64,000 bases of DNA from Rhynchopus euleeides (Eukaryota; Euglenozoa; Diplonemea; Diplonemida; Diplonemidae), in the NCBI GenBank assembly GCA_963210315.1, contig OY723249.1:434001-498000 (forward strand). Direction: 5' to 3'. Positions 53,596-62,996 of this stretch are shown one piece after another (within the stretch, counting starts at the first letter, position 1; each line of letters starts with the position of its first letter). A program made the translations under genes and the position numbers. The notes beneath the pieces are model-generated. The model did not search any database. It had not been told where the DNA came from and saw only the letters and a program-made list of their open reading frames with translations.

Positions 53596-54456
53596 TTAGC
53601 GTGCACGCGGGGAGGCGATGCTGCTGCGTGGGGAGGCCAAGGAGGAGCGGTCGGTGCATGACCTCGGGGAAGTGAGGGACGGCGAGCAGTTCATCCGCGA
53701 CTTGGAAGCCGCCTGCATCTTCGCATACGTGTTGAAGGTCTTGGCGGAGATGTCGAAGTCCGTCTCCTCCACACAGTCCCCCGGGGCGCGGTTCGTCGTC
53801 GGCCGCGACAGAAGCTCCACAAAACCCGACGAGTTGATGTTCGCCCTCAGATAATCGGGACGGCTCCCCCCTTTCGTCCCAAGCGTCGCGGAGTAGCTCG
53901 TGGGCTGCATCAACTCATCAGACACGCTGTACGCCGCAGGACCCGGCGTGTCAGCCCAGTGCCGGAACGGTTCGCGGTCCGACGGCTTCCCAAAGGACCC
54001 CACTGACCCCTGGCTTGTCGACCTCCGCTTGGACATGTTAAACACGTTGCTGCAGTACCCTCCGTAGAGGCGCCCTTCCGAAGCCTTCTTGAAGCTGCTG
54101 TACACCTCACCGTGCTCGCCAGGTGCAGGTGTTGAGGAATCCTCAGCCCTTTTGCGGCTGTGCGATTTTTTCGGGCTCATAACAGCAGAGCTCGTGCGTG
54201 GAGAGGCAACGTCGACGCGTGGGCTGTGTGCGCCAGGCCCAGGTGTGGATTCATCCGCCTCCCTCTTCCGGCTCACCGTCTTCTTCACAGACTTCCCGAG
54301 GGTTGTGGTCCGCCCCCTCGTTGCGGCGCGTTCGAACGACGAGAAGGAAGCGCCGTCACCCGGCCCGGGGGGCGCCTCCTGCAGCTTCTTCCGCTTCGTC
54401 TTGTCGTCCTTCTGCTTGCTCACCTCCTCAAAGATCTTCTTCGGGGGGCCGAACAT
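53596..54456 (-). CDS. STPGR (SHIPPO) repeat protein, probable flagellar microtubule protein
   Basis: 286 residues in one exon from the ATG at 54456. It carries four spaced Pro-Gly-rich repeats of the sperm-tail PG-rich type: APPGPGDGASF (about 28), STPGPGAHSPR (70), STPAPGEHGEVY (108) and DTPGPAAYSVS (169). The sequence is basic, rich in Ser/Lys/Arg, with a Ser/Pro/Arg-rich tail (SPRSSIASPRAR) and no membrane segment or enzyme motif. STPGR proteins are usually axonemal microtubule-inner or cytoskeletal components; that role is inferred from the family. The leader is strongly pyrimidine-rich on the coding strand (TTTCCTCTCTCTCCCCTCTC) just before the ATG. Confidence 0.85.
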   Translation of the reverse strand: MFGPPKKIFEEVSKQKDDKTKRKKLQEAPPGPGDGASFSSFERAATRGRTTTLGKSVKKTVSRKREADESTPGPGAHSPRVDVASPRTSSAVMSPKKSHSRKRAEDSSTPAPGEHGEVYSSFKKASEGRLYGGYCSNVFNMSKRRSTSQGSVGSFGKPSDREPFRHWADTPGPAAYSVSDELMQPTSYSATLGTKGGSRPDYLRANINSSGFVELLSRPTTNRAPGDCVEETDFDISAKTFNTYAKMQAASKSRMNCSPSLTSPRSCTDRSSLASPRSSIASPRAR

Positions 54457-54785
54457 TGGAGAGAGGGGAGAGAGAGGAAACGAAAGTGAGGCAGGGGATG
54501 AAGGGGGGCCTGATTTGGATCAGAGAAACGCGGGGAGGGGGGGGAGGGGTGTTGCGTGCACAACCTGTTGTGGGCAGCGCGGGGAGTAGTGAAACAAAAT
54601 CACAGGGCTGTCCTCCAGCAGGGGGGAGGGACGGTCACCCCGGCAGACGGGGTTCCGTGACCTCGGTGTGCCTGTTGTGAGGGCGGTGGGTATGTGGTTG
54701 TGGCACAGTGAAGGGAAATGTAGCCCAGAAGTAGTGCGCCTTTCCAAGGTAGCTAACCACGTCCCCTCGCGAAGCGTTGTTCTCT

Positions 54786-54868
54786 CCTTCTGGGGTTGGA
54801 ACCCACACCCTCAAACTTTCCTCCCTTGCAATCCTGCCCAAGACCACTAGACTAAACAGTCCAGTGGG
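54786..54868 (-). other. tRNA-like sequence, probable SINE head or tRNA pseudogene
   Basis: The minus strand has an A-box-like TAGTCTAGTGG and, about 38 nt on, a B-box-like GGTTCCAACCC inside a TGGG/CCCA stem, as in the D and T arms of tRNA. The two acceptor-stem halves do not pair and no convincing anticodon arm was found, so an intact tRNA is not supported. Confidence 0.35.
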
Positions 54869-56270
54869 GCCACGCGATCAAGAGGGATCAATAAAGGGGT
54901 GGGAAAAGTGTGTTGTGTGCACACGGAGGGCTTGGAAGGTTCTCGCCTGCGACACACGGTGGCAAGGTCCGGATTGGAGACCACCGCGGAGACCATTACC
55001 TGGGACCAGACAGTGTCCCACCAGGGAGAGTATATTTGAATGGTCTACCGCGCATGCGTTCCTCTTGGCTTGTTGGTGCGGTGCAGAGGGCAGGGCAACT
55101 GAAGTAGTGACACCCGACCAACCGAGTTGTGGCTTGATGCCTTCTCAGGCTGGAGGGGGCACAAACCACCCGGCGCATCGGAATGAGTGAGAGGGCCAAC
55201 AACAGAACCCCGGTTGGGTATGAACATCAGTTCGAATGCGGGACAGCCTTGCTTGGGTGAAAGAGAACCCGGCAACGAAAAAAAGAACAAGACATCAGCC
55301 GGCACAATAAGGACAGTGTCTCGAAGGCAAGGAGTCAAGACATCGTTGTCCCACCACACCGTCGCTCTCGGGATCCATTGTATCGCCCCTCGACACCCTG
55401 GGGTGCTGCCTTGGGGGGGGAGGCACATCACATCACACCACTACGGAGAGGGGTAGTGGGGCTGCTGCATGGACACTCATCATAAAGCCGGTGCGGACGA
55501 AACCATATGCTCTTTTCGCGTGCGATAATCAGAGGAACAACCTGCCAGCAACTGCAAAAAAAAAACGGCAGACCGGGCTACTCTTCGTTGAGCGCACACT
55601 CCTATGTCAAAGGCTGTGGAAACCCCTGTGAAGTGGCATGAACGTGTAGTAGCTTCGGCCGCGCATTTCTTTCGTTCCTTTGTGGTTCGCGACGCTTCGT
55701 CGCCCGAAAATGGTAAAAACTATCTGTGCCCCCGCTGGATCGTAAAGTGACAGCAAAACGAGACAACAAACCAATTACTGCCGAAAGTTGTTTTGTTGGA
55801 ACGCAGACCCCACTGTGTACACTCCCCGGTCTGATGAAGTGGTGTGAGTGGGGACGCACGATCCAGCTAAAGGCACAGAAAGTTTCCCCAGTTGGCTACG
55901 CCGAACTAACAAAACAAAAAAGGATCTGGCGTAATGTGTTTGTTTGTGCAACCGGGGTGTTACTCTGCAGAAGGGAGATGAGTGTCCTGATGAAGCAGAG
56001 AAGCAAACGATGCAGAGAAACACGTTTTTAGGCCTAACACACTTCTCGCCCGAGCGGGTGATTTGCGCGTTCTACCAAAAAAAATGGGTGGGGGGTCGTG
56101 CATAGAACTACGTCCAGCACAACACCAATGCAGCCGGGCGAACCACAAGAGAGCGGATCAACGACAGTTGGTGTCCTTCGAACGCTGAAAACCCCACAGC
56201 AAAAATCATGTTCGACGTCACCCTCTCACACCGGAGCAGGGGGGGCCGTAGGGGGCCACACTGCGAGTGC
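54869..56270. other. Intergenic between the DUF4246 and STPGR genes
   Basis: No host gene recognised. Holds the family C-related repeat at about 55570-55850 and otherwise unremarkable sequence with a few short homopolymers (A-run near 55556-55563, G-run near 55413-55420). Confidence 0.5.
55570..55850 (+). repeat. Dispersed repeat family C, longer copy
   Basis: Contains CCCTGTGAAGTGGCATGAA as in the copy at 16068-16230, then CCCCGCTGGATCGTAAAGTGACA, TTGGAACGCAGA and CGGTCTGATGAAGTGGTG in common with 45685-45810. It therefore links the 15-16 kb repeats with those at 45.7 kb into one longer family. Confidence 0.55.
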
Positions 56271-58364
56271 CTAGTGCTCGCACAGGCTGATCGTCTCCTC
56301 GTACTCTTCGTTGCTGACCACAACAAAGTTGCGCCTCGCCTCCATCAGGGACTCGCGGTTCTTCAGAGCCTGTTCGTGCGGCATGACGCCCTGCTGGCGC
56401 GGCACAGTGGCTGTCGAAGTCACAGGCTTTGCAGGGTCGACCACAAAGAAGACGAGCATCTTCCGGTACCCGATGCGCGCAGGGTCGACCAGCTGGAAGG
56501 GGGCAGCCCTGTGCTGCAGGTCGTTCGGGAAGGCAATACACCTGCCTGTGGGCGTCGACACCTCCCCCAGACACCGGCTCCTCTGGTCCCCGTTCTCCAC
56601 ACGGTACCGCAGGTAGATGTGATCATGCTCGCACTGCGGATACTCGTAGTCGCACTCATCCACAAGATCACGGAACTCGAGGTGGCTTGGCGTCACATTG
56701 TCCTGCGCGTAGTAGTATATGCCTGTGGCAATGATGTTCTCGCTGGCTGTGCCCTCGAGATGCCACACACCCCCTGGGTAGACAGGGTTCTCCGGGGTCA
56801 CGATGATGTCCGCCGCCTTCACGATCACCTGGATCTTCGACCCCACAGGCAGGTCCAGCGTGGCCTGCTCCTCGCGTATCTGCCTCGCGATCTCTGTAGC
56901 CTTGCGCCGCTGGGCCTGCTCCTTCAGGTTCATCTTCTCCCTTCCCCAGGAGGACCCGGCAGCCTTGTCAACAAGGGCACACACGCGCTGCTTGTACTCT
57001 GCCCCATCGTCATGTTTGCAGACACGCATGGCGTATGCCAGGCCTTCTTCCGCGTTGTCTGGGGCACTGTCATCACTTGTCACATAGCCCAGTTCCTTTG
57101 CAGCAGCAGGCAGGCGCGAAACCAGCTCCCACGTCTGGAAGCAGGTGAGGACGGTGGCTTCAAACTGCGTCGTCACAACCGGCATGTGGCGCGTTGCCGC
57201 TTGGATGTAGGACGTCGTCTGCCCGTTGTCAGAAAACTCTGCTTGAATCGACGGCGGGCAGTCGTCCCCGTAATCCTCCAGTGCATCGGAGACAAAATTA
57301 TCCAGCACCGCCTCCTCCACCTCACGCACCTCTGCCAGCTCTGCCTCTGTGAGTTCGGGTGCCTCGGGGACATCGATGTCAGCGTCTTCGGCTGTCGGGT
57401 TGCGCACCTTGCGAAGCAGCGGCAGCATGCGTCCCAGGGCCTCACCCAGCAGCGCCTCCACCTCGGCCCCGTGCTTCGCAGGGTCCACGTTGTTGATGTA
57501 CGAAAGCTGCCGCACCTGTGTCTCGCCCTCCACCTGGAACTCTGTCGGCAGCCACAGGTACGCTGAGCTCGACACGTAGCAGTACAGCGAGGGGTGCACC
57601 AGGTCCAGCACCTGGTTGTTGCTGCCCGGGTGCCAGTCGGGGGTGGTGCGGAACACCTCGAGTGCTTTGTCCAGTTTCGCTGCGAAGTCGGCAGGCATCA
57701 TGTCGTCGTCAGCGCGCATGCACATCGGCGGCGGGGTGCGCTTGGGGGTCCCTGATGTTGCCAGTCGTGCCTCGTCTTCCAGCTGTGCCAGCATCAGTGC
57801 CACAGTGCTTTCCGTGTCGAAGGGGATGGGCCTGTAGATCTCAGAGTCAGGCTGGAACTGTGCCAGCATCTCCGACGTCCACTTGTCGGTGATCTGGGCG
57901 TTGAAGATCTTTTCGAACCACCGTGCCTTCTTCCGCACCTCGAACCGGGCGTTGGACAGCGCACGCTCACGACGCTCAATCTTCTTCTCAAGTTTGACCT
58001 GGCGCACCACCAGGGTGTCCCCATCCTCCAGCCCCGTGTCCTTCAGCTCGACCGTCTCGTCATCCACCTGCTCGCCAGAAATGACAAGCGCCATGAGCTC
58101 AGGGTTGACACGCAGGGAGGTGGCAGCGCGCAACTTCAGCTTCTTGAGGATGTCATCTGGGTGCACATCCACAGCCACAGTCGGCCTGCCGGTGAAGCTG
58201 GCATGAATCAACATTGTTCGGGCAGATGTAGCTTTCCTGGGGAGCACCTGACGCACGGTGGTCCGAGCCCAACGCAGCATGACTGCCGATGTGTGCGGTG
58301 CGATATGATTTCTTCTCCGTGTACACAACCCCTTTGGGGAGGGTGGGGAGGGGGCAGGGGCCAT
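56271..58364 (-). CDS. Ubiquitin-like domain fused to a DUF4246 putative 2OG-Fe(II) oxygenase
   Basis: 697 residues from the ATG at 58364. A start at Met51 (58214), exactly at the head of the ubiquitin-like fold, is possible, and Met29 would give a mitochondrial-presequence-like leader. Residues about 51-122 look ubiquitin-like (VAVDVHPDDILKKLKL, LEDGDTLVVRQVKLE). A basic coiled segment follows. From about 245 the protein follows DUF4246: DLVHPSLYCYVSSSAYLWLP, SYINNVDPAKH, then at 531 GGVWHLEGTASENIIATG, RCIAFPNDLQHR (610-619) and VFFVVDPAKPVTSTATVP. His535, Glu537 and His618 are in place to bind iron, as expected of a double-stranded beta-helix oxygenase. DUF4246 is known mostly from fungi and protists, with no settled substrate. 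The ubiquitin-like N-terminus is unusual. No introns are seen. Confidence 0.88.
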   Translation of the reverse strand: MAPAPSPPSPKGLCTRRRNHIAPHTSAVMLRWARTTVRQVLPRKATSARTMLIHASFTGRPTVAVDVHPDDILKKLKLRAATSLRVNPELMALVISGEQVDDETVELKDTGLEDGDTLVVRQVKLEKKIERRERALSNARFEVRKKARWFEKIFNAQITDKWTSEMLAQFQPDSEIYRPIPFDTESTVALMLAQLEDEARLATSGTPKRTPPPMCMRADDDMMPADFAAKLDKALEVFRTTPDWHPGSNNQVLDLVHPSLYCYVSSSAYLWLPTEFQVEGETQVRQLSYINNVDPAKHGAEVEALLGEALGRMLPLLRKVRNPTAEDADIDVPEAPELTEAELAEVREVEEAVLDNFVSDALEDYGDDCPPSIQAEFSDNGQTTSYIQAATRHMPVVTTQFEATVLTCFQTWELVSRLPAAAKELGYVTSDDSAPDNAEEGLAYAMRVCKHDDGAEYKQRVCALVDKAAGSSWGREKMNLKEQAQRRKATEIARQIREEQATLDLPVGSKIQVIVKAADIIVTPENPVYPGGVWHLEGTASENIIATGIYYYAQDNVTPSHLEFRDLVDECDYEYPQCEHDHIYLRYRVENGDQRSRCLGEVSTPTGRCIAFPNDLQHRAAPFQLVDPARIGYRKMLVFFVVDPAKPVTSTATVPRQQGVMPHEQALKNRESLMEARRNFVVVSNEEYEETISLCEH

Positions 58365-59702
58365 TCAACCCTCGGCGGTAACGATCAACAGCCAGACGAC
58401 AGCGTTGCAGGTTGCTGTGAAACAGTGTCACTGCGCCTTTGTGCTGTCATTTTCCTCTTCAAATTCCGTTGTCAGAGCTTCCCGACTCACGCATGCGGGG
58501 CCAGGCGTCGTGAGGAGCACAAGCGCACCAACCGTCGCGACGTGACACCTCCCTTGAAGAAGACGATGCTCTTGAAACACAGTGTTGGAAGTGAATCAGA
58601 AAGACACACACAACGTGACACATGAGACTTCAGCGCCGCTACTGCGATCAGAAAAGAATCGCCACGGGTTGACGCATATAGACACTATCCATCAAACCGC
58701 ACAACATCTCATCCCCGCACCAACGTTGCCACACAGGGGCCTGTTTCGCAGATTTGTTCGCACGGATCCAAACAAAGGGCACCTGCAACAGAGTTTCGCT
58801 TGGCCCATATGCCACTCATCCAACACTGTCGCAGATCTCAGACGTCTGCAGCAAAGAGGGCCCCCTTCTCTGTCCTGCAACAGAATGAGCTCAAACAGCG
58901 ACCCCTCCTATCGAGGGGTGCTAGGAAGACATCCACAAAGAGAAGCGGTTGGGTTTGTTTGTGCGCCAAAACCCGGAAGGGGGGGGGGGGGGGTGAACAA
59001 GCCATGCGTTTTATTCCTGATGAAGGTTGGTGTGAAGTCAGAACAGCAAGGCACGGTAGATTGCGCTTGTCGGTTGCTCAAAAGTGCTGCCCGACTCTCT
59101 CTTTCTCTCCTTCGAATTTTCACTGGAACAAGGTCTCTTTGTTTTCGTGAATCGTTCAAATCATCCAAGAGACGGAGCAGCACATCAACTGGTTGTGGTG
59201 CCCGGTGGACACACCCGCTTCCCACACACGGGGTGTGATGTAGAAAGAAATGGAACACGAGAACTTACACGGCCGCATTCAATAATGCGCATCGAGAGGG
59301 GGGTGGGTGATAAGAGAAAGAATGCAGAAACGGTGTGAGAGGGGGAGGCTTGCCTTGAGGGTGAAGAAGTCTTCCGAAGAAGGAAGGCAAAGCCACGACC
59401 CCTGTGGGGTGTCGAAAATAGAAGAGTTTGAGTCTTTCATAGGAAGGGAGGGTGGGTGGGCGGGGGGGTGATGCAAATGGCTTTCATCCACGGAGGGAAT
59501 GGATGCAAAAGAGGGATGAGAAATTGGAGGTTGCTTTTGTTCTGCACAAAAACCCCCGCGTGCGAGGTTCTTTGTTTTTTTGCGGGGGCCCTTGCCGATG
59601 TGTGGCAAAGAACTATAACAGCGAGGGGACTCCTGATTTTTTCCCTCAAGACGAGCTTCATCTCGCCACCAGAGCGGATCATCTTTTTTTTTTTTTTTTG
59701 GT
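58365..59702. other. Intergenic upstream of the DUF4246 gene
   Basis: No gene recognised. A G-run lies near 58980-58993. At 59680-59710 a T-run leads into GGTGTCGACAA, the pre-insertion sequence for E4. Confidence 0.45.
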
Positions 59703-59942
59703 GTCGACAACAGGGCATTTTATAGGGGCGAAATCTACGCTCATTTGGGCTTAAATGTGAGGCGTTCCCCGATTTTTTGACGGACCCCCCGGCAAGCGAG
59801 TCTTGTACTGAATGGGTCACCTCCCGGTTCCTCTCTCAGGGATCCGTGCTCGGGTCCAGCCTCGGGTGCCGGAGGTTAGTCCAAAAAATGGATTTCGGGA
59901 CCGATCGGACGCGCAAGGACTTGTATGCATACAGGCACATGC

Positions 59943-60001
59943 CACGGGGGGTCTGGGGGGCGGAGCCCCCCAGCCGCCGGAGGCCACGGTAGTGAACATC
60001 T
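59943..60001 (+). repeat. 60-bp hairpin module, copy 5 (in E4)
   Basis: One base shorter than the reference at its left (ACGGGGGGTCT), otherwise identical through GTGAACATCTG. Confidence 0.94.
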
Positions 60002-60126
60002 GTTCCTTGCAGGTGTACAGATTCTGCATGAGCTGGCTGCGTCCTCCTGAGGCTACTGAGGGTGATAGTCTGCATTCCATTCTCTGATGTAACCTCAAAG
60101 GTTTGGGTACAAGACAGGTATACAGC

Positions 60127-60186
60127 ACAGGGGGGTCTGGGGGGCGGAGCCCCCCAGCCGCCGGAGGCCACGGTAGTGAACGTCCG
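60127..60186 (+). repeat. 60-bp hairpin module, copy 6 (in E4)
   Basis: Right member of the E4 dimer. It differs from the reference only at the 3' end (GTGAACGTCCG). Confidence 0.94.
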
Positions 60187-60359
60187 TCCCTTCGCGGCCT
60201 GCGTTTTCTCGGGGTTTGACAAAGAAACTGGACAGAAAAACGGTCGGGTAAGTTGCTCGCAGTCTGTGGGCATGAGTCCACTCTCATCTGCGAGGCTGCC
60301 CAGCCGCCACCAGTTTTCCACCCCCCGGATTTTTCCCGGAAATCTTTTTTTTTTCCTTA

Positions 60360-60827
60360 CTGGGGGGGGGCAAATACAAGGGTATACTCTTCTATTCACC
60401 GTGCCAGCTTACGTAATTCAGGGTTTTCAAAAATTTGTTTTTTAGCTGAAAAGTTGTCTAGTATGCAAATACAAGAGTATGTACTCTTGTATTTGCATAC
60501 TAGAAATGTGGCCTCCGGGTGGGCCCTCATGGGGCAGCGGCGCCGAAGAGACAATACGAGCGTCCTCTTGGCCTTTCCCACCCCGAGGCGACTCCCACCC
60601 GACCGTGACGACTCCAGACAGGAGGCCCACTGGCCTGGGGGAGGTCATTGGAAGTACAAAATACGATGAAAACCCCACAAAAGTTCTCCAAAAGTCTAGT
60701 ATGCAAATACAAGAGTATACTCTTGTATTTGCTCGGTGAACTTTTTAAAATCGCGATTTCTGGAGTACTCTTGTATTAGCATATACCCTTGTATTTGCAT
60801 ATACTCTTGTATTTGCCCCCCCCCCAG
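60360..60827. mobile_element. TA-flanked MITE F4 nested in E4
   Basis: Begins CTGGGGGGGGGGCAAATAC and ends with the inverse, flanked by TA at 60358-60359 and 60828-60829. The length is 468 bp. The unit GCAAATACAAGAGTATA and its inverse recur several times: a near-perfect 40-bp palindrome at about 60462-60503, another at about 60696-60733, and a tandem group of three at 60771-60820. No coding capacity. Removing it restores TTAAATGTGAGG inside E4. Confidence 0.85.
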
Positions 60828-61075
60828 TAAATGTGAGGGATCGCCTCAGTTTAGACCCCCTATATGCTCTGGTCGACAATCACAGGGGTGGAGCTTGAAA
60901 TTTGGGGTTGCGGGCTGGATCGGGTCAGATCGGGTCAGCCAATTTTTCTCACTGAATGGGTTCCCCCCCGGTTCGTCTCAGAGATCAGTGCTCGGGCCCA
61001 GCCTCCCGCGAGGGTACCGGAACTGAGATGCAGCCCCGGACGCGCAAGGACTTGGTTACAAGACAAACACATGCC

Positions 61076-61134
61076 ATAGGGGGGTCTGGGGGGCGGAGCC
61101 CCCAGCCGCCGGAGGCCACGGTAGTGAACATCTG
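61076..61134 (+). repeat. 60-bp hairpin module, copy 7 (in E5)
   Basis: Starts ATAGGGGGGTCT and has five C residues instead of six in the right arm of the hairpin, leaving one unpaired G. Confidence 0.93.
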
Positions 61135-61249
61135 TGACTTGCGGGCGTACGGATTCTGTGTGAGTTGGCTGCGTCCTCCTGAGGATACTGAGGGCGGTCT
61201 GTACTCCATTCCCTGATGTAAAGGGCTTGGGTACAAGACAGGCACATGC

Positions 61250-61310
61250 CACAGGGGGGTCTGGGGGGCAGAGCCCCCCAGCCGCCGGAGGCCACGGTAG
61301 TAAACGTCTG
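61250..61310 (+). repeat. 60-bp hairpin module, copy 8 (in E5)
   Basis: Has GGCAGAGCC in place of GGCGGAGCC at the loop and GTAAACGTCTG at the end. The stem is otherwise intact. Confidence 0.93.
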
Positions 61311-61562
61311 TTGCACGGTACGGGTTGGGCAGCTTCAATTGTCCTCTATTGTGACTGTTTGAGGCCTGTGCTCATGTTGCTGGGGTCACTTTGCTCACGA
61401 AACGCCTCCTGGTCACCTTGAGACCCCAAGGCGAGGAGCCAACTTTTCCGGTTTTCCGAAAATCTATATTTTTTTTTCTTTTTACCCCTGACCTGATTTT
61501 TTGTGAGGGCCTGCAGAAAATCAGGTCAGCTGACCCGAAAAAACCCCCAAGCTCCACCCCTG

Positions 61563-62996
61563 GTTCGGACTCCGCTCCGCTGCAAACAACAAGAGATCTG
61601 GAAACTGACATTGAGGTGTCGTGTCACAGTTTGCACAGAGCGAAGTCTCCACTGATACCCGGTTCATCTGCATGTCTCATCGGATCGGCAGTGCGTTTTG
61701 CTCGCGTGATTGTGATGTATACCAGGCTGCGCCAACATAGAGCCACCGCCCTTCTCATTGGTGTATGTGAGGTGGGCTGCGAAACGCACCCGCGCAACAC
61801 CCCATGAGCATGCACTGTGGGCAGCCAACGACAAGGGTCGGGTGTTGCGGTCGGTTACCTCAGTCGGTGGCGACTTGTCGCCTGTTCAGGAGCAGGCAGG
61901 CGAAAGCCACAGGCATGAAGGGGAGAGGTATCGCAGAAGACAATGCACAATAGTATGCAGAAGTGTCTTCAATCACATACACGCCGATGCAGGAACTTGC
62001 CTGTTGTTGCGAAACGGATAAAGACGTGCGACACTTCCATGGCCCTCCTCATAAAGCTAACGGAACATCGCTGCCCACCGCACTGGCTGAACCGAATTAC
62101 GTGGCATGGGGTAATCGCACAGAGCCCCCATACAACGCTGCCTGCGGAAGGTTAGCTTCTCATTGAGCCCGCGAGGCAGAATGTATGCGAGTTTATTTTC
62201 GCGTTGACGCTTCCAGAAAATACTCTGGCACACGAGCACAGTCATCTCCGAAGGGCACCGGGTGTGTTGTGAAGGCACGCAGGTTATACCCAGGGAAGAC
62301 GCTGGTGATGAGATTTTGTGTTCTTTCATGAGACAGTTAAAGCCGAAGAAGAAAAGGGGGCAGTTGCTAGCCGCCCAGCTATCGCATTATCCTGGGGGAA
62401 GGGGGAAGGGGTGTGTCGAGACCAACGAGAAGAAACAGTCAAATTGCATGTTGGAGCACACCAACTTGCAGGACAAGGCAGTGGTGGGACGCTGAAACCC
62501 ACGGCGGATATTTTCTGCCGGCACAGCTGCTCTCACCACTGCCGTCATGGCACAGGATTTGCCGCCCCTCGACAGGAGTGAGAGACAGCGTGCGCTTTTT
62601 CGAATACGTTTCCACCCCACCCTACCCCCCAAGAGGAAGCAAAAGTCGTAACAAGGCTGGTGTAGTAGGCTAACCTGCAGCAGGTGCCCTTCCCAAAATC
62701 GGCGCTGCCAAATAAACGCCAGCAAGTGACGAAATGAAAGTTGAACCCCCCCCCCCCCCCCCCACGCCCCCGACTGCCACCTTCGCACGCAGTCTACGAG
62801 CACCTCCACATGGAGCGAGTTAGAGAGTGCGCCCCCTTCGACCTTCTCCTTGCTCAACACCCCCACCGACCCACCCACCCACCCTGAAGGACACGCCATG
62901 TGTCTGAAACATGCAACGACGAACACCCGAATCACTCCGAATCCTCCCCCACCTATATAATGCAGGCCCTGCCTGACACGGCGCCACCCCTGTCTC
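61563..62996. other. Intergenic 3' of the calpain-like gene
   Basis: No gene recognised. A short match to the family A end (GCGTTGACGCTTCCAGAAAA) lies near 62201-62220 and a C-run of about 17 at 62746-62763. Confidence 0.45.

Larger units (their letters stand above)
59711..60871. mobile_element. Non-autonomous hAT-like element E4, with a MITE nested inside
   Basis: The left end CAGGGCATTTTATAGGGG and the inverted right end (reverse complement CAGAGCATATAGGGGG) are flanked by a perfect 8-bp duplication GTCGACAA (59703-59710 and 60872-60879). It carries two 60-bp hairpin modules (59943-60001, 60127-60186) and was later split by F4 (60360-60827). Without F4 the element is about 690 bp, similar to E1. 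The target is the dispersed T-run/GGTGTCGACAATCA motif. Confidence 0.87.
60883..61562. mobile_element. hAT-like element E5, tandem neighbour of E4
   Basis: The left end CAGGGGTGGAGCTTG and its exact inverse at the right (CAAGCTCCACCCCTG) enclose two 60-bp modules (61076-61134, 61250-61310). The element starts three bases after the right target duplication of E4. Flanking 8-mers (GACAATCA, GTTCGGAC) do not match, so the target duplication is lost or the ends were recombined. The interior shares long stretches with E4 (TGAATGGG, GCTCGGG, GACGCGCAAGGACTTG), showing common descent despite different tips. Confidence 0.78.

Noticed and set aside
11721-55840. Hammerhead ribozyme cores at CTGATGA sites (11729, 55829, 45794, 59016)
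   Set aside because: CTGATGA recurs within the dispersed repeats, but no properly placed stem II plus GAAA and cleavage triplet could be folded.
901-61310. Peptide MFTTVASGGWGAPPPRPP encoded by several minus-strand ORFs
   Set aside because: It is just the translation of the repeated hairpin module inside transposons; frames continue into unrelated sequence each time.
60883-61562. Perfect 8-bp target duplication for E5
   Set aside because: Flanking 8-mers do not match; only the terminal inverted repeats are supported.
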